Assembly: GCA_965153455.1 (NCBI GenBank)
Contig: OZ234496.1
Location: 930,001 to 994,000 of the forward strand
DNA from: Sphagnum compactum
Lineage: Eukaryota; Bryophyta; Sphagnopsida; Sphagnales
Direction: 5' to 3'
DNA length: 64,000 nucleotides
Shown here: piece after piece, positions 60,501 through 64,000 of the stretch
Layout: every line of letters starts with the position of its first letter
How positions within the stretch are numbered: position 1 is the stretch's first letter
Position numbers and translations under genes: made by a program
Notes under the pieces: generated by a model
Databases searched by the model: none
What the model was told of the DNA's origin: nothing
What the model saw: only the letters and a program-made list of their open reading frames with translations

Positions 60501-63500
60501 AGTGCATAGTAGACATGCTAAACCCTAAACAAGTACTGGACATTAACAAAGTCCAGAGAGAAAAGAAAGGAAGAGGAGAAACAAACAATTTTGTTGTAGA
60601 AAAACCCAACTGGAGATGAAACTGAAGAGATGGGTAGCAGTTTAAAAGGATGTTACTGAAAACACGACCAACCAACCAACCAACCAACCTGCAGGAGATG
60701 ACGCAAGAGGGATCGTGATTTGAGGATATTGCAAGCGCCGAAAGCGGCTTCCTCAGTTGGTGCCACAACTTGCAAGCTTTGGGTGAGCTTTGGCACACAG
60801 TTCTTCACCAACGAAGGGTATTGTTTCAACATAATTTCGAGTCTCTCTCCAGCAAGTCTGGGGTTCACAACCAACACCACAAGAAAGCCAAACATGAGTA
60901 TGAGAATATACAACATCACCCATCCTCTTCTTCTTCTTCTTTGCAGATTTGGAAATCTAGTATTTTGCATCCACATACCCAAATCAGGAACCAAACATAA
61001 CAGTCACTCAATTAGAGCTGCATTTGCACAAAATCTTCTGCAAATCTTTGGAGCTGCTCAAAAGAAGAAGACAACTGTTTTGCATAAACCCTAAACCCTA
61101 ATATGTGCAGATGGTGCTCCATACTGAAACCCAACAATTTTGGTTTTTAAGTAAAAAAAGATAAAAGGTTTGTGGGGAATTTTTACGAGCGAACGTTGTG
61201 GTAGTTATGAAGGGAGAGATCCAAAAGATCCTGCGACAGAATGGCCAAGTGCGGAGGTGCAGTCATAATCTGACCATGCCAGCCTCCTTGTTGACTGCTG
61301 CGCCAAGTGTTATGTAACCCCACCTTGTCTCTGATGATTGAGTAGGGCCTTAACAATTTGGGCATAGAAATACCACCACCCAAAACCGGAATTGCAATCA
61401 GACAGAGAGGAAAAAAAATTCAATTTGGAATGAAATGATGATGATCAGATAAGACATTCAATCTGTGAAATGCTGCAATTCAACCTGTCACATGGGTTTT
61501 TTTGCATTTTTTCCCCTAGTTCTTGTTGATTCTAGACTCTGAGCACAGATGTTTTGAGTCTTGTGTTCTTCCAGCAAAAAACTACCTACCTGCGTCGTCT
61601 GCGTGTGTCGCAATTGGTGATGAAATTGATATGTGGTTCTATCAGGCATTTGGCATCTGCTTCCAGAAGCTGACGGTTCTGCTCCCAGCAACTGTACTCC
61701 ACACTTCCTGCTCAGCACAAATGTGAAGAAGCAAACATGGGTAGGGTTTTCTTTGAAGAACAAACACAACCACATGGGTAGGGTTTTCTTTTGCATTACC
61801 AGCAAAAACAGCATCTAACAACACTCCTGGGGGAAAAAAAAATGTTGGCTTTCCCTTTGCAATAAAAAACACCATGTACATTGATTGCTGAACAAGCTGA
61901 TCATCTGTAGTTTCCATTCAACAAACAACCCACCAAGCTCTTTTGCACATCAGTTGTTAGAAGGCTCAAAATTTACATGGGTTTTTGATTTCTTACCATA
62001 GTTGCCAATTGCACCAATCACTCGGACCAACATACTAAGGGAAGTTGTGTCATCTGCATGCTTCCTCAACATGTATCTGCTTTCACCATGCACACCATCA
62101 AAGCCACAAAATACCCAGTTACAAATGTGCATCACACATCCATTGTTTCTTGTCCATGCACAAGCTTTGATGTTTTCTCACACATCCATTGCTTTCTAGT
62201 CCATGGCAAGCTTTGATGTTTGTCACACATTGTTTGTCATACTTAACAAGTGGTAGTAAATCTCATCACATGACAACTGTCGAGATCAGCTCTTCTCAAC
62301 TCCAAGGAAAATGAACTACCACTCCACAAGAAGAAGATCACCACAAAATCACAGGATGGCGAACCCTAAACCCAAGATATCAGATGTAGGAGTCACAGAT
62401 TGAGAGTTTGAGGGTTTTGGGGTTTTTGTTTTGCTTACTCGCAAGCTTGGTGAATAATGTCTGCAGCTGCTTCTCGCAATGCAGGGCTTCCTACAGGAAT
62501 ACCCACTGAACCTGCTAGCTTCAAGCATTTTGGCTCCACATTTGCATGAGAGAAATCAGGCAAGCAAGCTCCAACACCAAACAAACTTGCCTCCAGTCGT
62601 AGCAGAAGTACTCGGAGATGCTCTTTTTGGTGTTCTGCACTTGGAAAAGCTCCCCCCCACATTCACGCAAATCCCAAGTCAACAAAAATCTCCCCACACA
62701 AAAATAACAAAGTAAGCAAGCAAAGTAACAACACATGTGCACACAAAAATCCTCTCCGACTGATTACCTGAAACTTCAACCTCTTGACACATGTTACGAA
62801 GGTCTTGGAGAGATTTATGCAAGTGCAAATGAAGCAGCTCCTCCGCAAACTCAATCTCCGCTTGTGATGGGAGATGCCAAAGCAGCTTACTTCCCTCGGG
62901 TGGGACCAATTTCCCCTTGGTACTATACCATATGTCAATTCCATTTGAATCTGTGCCAACCCTGCAATCATAAAATTCACCATCACCACCACAGTTTGGA
63001 GACACATTCAAAATCTACTATCAATTTCCACCCAATTCCCCAAAACAATTAAGGAATTTTATTTTTCTCTTCTTTCTTCCTCTTTCTTTCACTCTGGTAA
63101 TAATGGGTGATGGTGATTCTAGACCAGCAAGCACACAACAGAGTTCTTTTCTTTCTTTCTTTTTTCCTCCCACATGAGTCAAGTCTCATCACTGGAATTC
63201 ACTTCTGGTTATTTTTTTGGGTTTAGGGTTTAGAGTTTAAGATTGCTTCAATCTTTTTTACCAGCTTCTGTAGAACAACATTTTTATGTACATGTATGTA
63301 TAACAAGATAGCAAGTCACCACCACCAGCTGCTTTGGTTTTCAATACTTTCGGCAAAGTCCACCAGAAAGACATACCAGGCAGGATAGCTACCAGTAATG
63401 AAGTAGTGAGAGAGGCTCGAAAGTAAGCAGATTAACAGACCACTTCCTGCAATATTGACCTGCAAAACCAAAATTATTGCAGCTCAAAAAACCGTAGCAA

Positions 63501-63613
63501 CAAAAACCCAATGAGGGAAAAAAAAATTCCACGCTCATGTTCTTCCACTTTGTTGAGACAAACCCAAAGACGGAAAAATTGCATTTCTTGTCAACCCAAG
63601 TATATATATTCAC

Positions 63614-63677
<64 letters not shown>

Positions 63678-63890
63678 TTGAAGAGATTTTCAGCAAAGGT
63701 AGGGTTTTTTTGTGGAAGGTGGATGTATAATATAAATAACCTTGGAGCTTGGAGCATCAAAAGCAGCAGCGATCACTCTTTTGAGAAGCTCAGAATGAGC
63801 AAGAAGAGCATGACCACCTTTGTAAATTCCATCTCCTACTATATTGAGTTGGTATGTCACTGTGCTCTCTAACGCATCTGACAATCCCAC
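54516..63890 (-). CDS. PA200: proteasome activator PA200/Blm10, C-terminal 1149 residues (partial)
   Basis: PA200 is a huge HEAT-repeat ring that caps the 20S proteasome. Twenty-one in-phase exons (minus): 63890-63741, 63459-63377, 62961-62768, 62634-62439, 62076-61997, 61707-61590, 61348-61187, 60857-60689, 60422-60379, 60168-60126, 59832-59660, 59431-59313, 59012-58117, 57945-57703, 57311-57216, 56919-56741, 56393-56312, 56066-55936, 55546-55451, 55155-55002, 54557-54516. All have GT-AG introns. Diagnostic blocks: YQLNIVGDGIYKGGHALLAH, NTWRSSQ, EWAACVRLAVGGKG, SNWHTRVAALTFLSPLVFRH, VRELASSTLAGLMKG and WPIRGTVTKTVSEFRRTH. The protein ends SYFA, the tail that docks on the core particle; the usual HbYX tyrosine is replaced by Phe. 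Plant PA200 is about 1800 residues, so the first third lies past the right edge. Two exons are tiny (44 and 43 bases). No in-frame stop or frameshift was seen. Confidence 0.94.
56595..56733. repeat. telomere-like TTTAGGG motifs in a PA200 intron
   Basis: 'tttagggtttagggtatagg' at about 56597 and 'cttagggtttagggtttt' at about 56717 are short runs of the Arabidopsis-type telomere unit. Similar telo-box text (AAACCCTAA) recurs in other PA200 introns near 57430, 57590-57630, 61086 and 63220. Confidence 0.7.
60668..60689. repeat. (GTTG)n microsatellite at a PA200 5' splice site
   Basis: On the minus strand, exon 8 of the visible set ends CTGCAG and the intron begins GTTGGTTGGTTGG, about five tetranucleotide units. 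The splice donor is therefore the first unit of the microsatellite. Confidence 0.8.
63617..63674. repeat. (GA)n microsatellite, ~58 bases
   Basis: A perfect GA run (CT on the coding strand) inside a PA200 intron. The short Arg/Glu and Ser/Leu ORFs across it are artefacts. Confidence 0.95.
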
Positions 63891-64000
63891 CTGCTCAAGA
63901 AGCACACCCCACAAAATTCAGTACCCAATTTCCAATCAACCCCATTTACATACTCTTATACTCTTCTTTACAATCAATCTTTTTTATTGTGGTGGTCATC
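63891..64000 (-). other. PA200 intron, cut by the window edge
   Basis: The sequence immediately upstream of the first visible exon ends in TCTTGAGCAG, an acceptor. The remaining bases are AT-rich and show no PA200-like text, so the next exon upstream lies outside the window. Confidence 0.7.

Noticed and set aside
1-64000. tRNA and rRNA genes
   Set aside because: No cloverleaf with a recognisable B box (GGTTCGAATCC-type) and no rRNA-like conserved text was found by eye; a covariance-model scan would be decisive.

Overview
This is a nuclear chromosome segment from a land plant. The evidence is four spliced or intronless plant genes with GT-AG introns, scattered Arabidopsis-type telomere-like motifs (AAACCCTAA), a plastid-type tRNA-lysidine synthase, a long ITPK4-type inositol phosphate kinase, CACTA-type transposon ends, and long AT-rich gene-free DNA. 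The very low gene density over the first 40 kb and a degenerate transposon protein of a type I associate with seed-free plants suggest a large genome, possibly a fern or lycophyte. That last step is a guess; nothing here fixes the species.

Layout. Bases 1 to about 40,400 hold no intact gene. They are AT-rich intergenic DNA with tandem repeats (161-bp units near 0.6-1.0 kb, 47-bp palindromic units near 9.8-10.3 kb, a compound array near 16.9 kb), microsatellites, a complete non-autonomous CACTA element with a TTA target duplication (22,483-23,857), an orphan CACTA left end (21,274), a foldback MITE (37,947-38,387), and relics of two protein-coding elements. One relic is a transposon protein split by about 5 kb (19.5-20.0 kb and 25.1-26.9 kb, + strand). 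The other is a minus-strand coiled-coil/zinc-ligand relic (33.9-35.5 kb).

Bases 40,440 to 64,000 are gene-rich. A CpG-rich, ACGT-rich minisatellite of about 72-bp units lies upstream of a PLAC8-family gene (+, three coding exons, 42,084-44,141). Converging on it is a tRNA(Ile)-lysidine synthase gene (-, 11 coding exons, 50,583-46,112), which appears to use two consecutive GC-AG introns. It shares a 613-bp divergent upstream region, rich in GA and related microsatellites, with an intronless ITPK4-like inositol-tetrakisphosphate 1-kinase (+, 51,197-52,759). Finally, the last 21 exons (1149 residues) of a proteasome activator PA200/Blm10 gene run on the minus strand from 63,890 to 54,516; its N-terminal part lies beyond the right edge.

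The four genes do not form a pathway: a membrane-associated Cys-rich protein, an organellar tRNA modification enzyme, an inositol phosphate kinase and a proteasome regulator. The only likely shared regulation is the divergent TilS/ITPK promoter. All exon structures were worked out by hand from splice sites, reading-phase bookkeeping and family conservation. I did not find a clear new biological system; the best leads are the paired GC-AG introns, the CpG-rich minisatellite, the palindromic 47-bp array and the split transposon relic.
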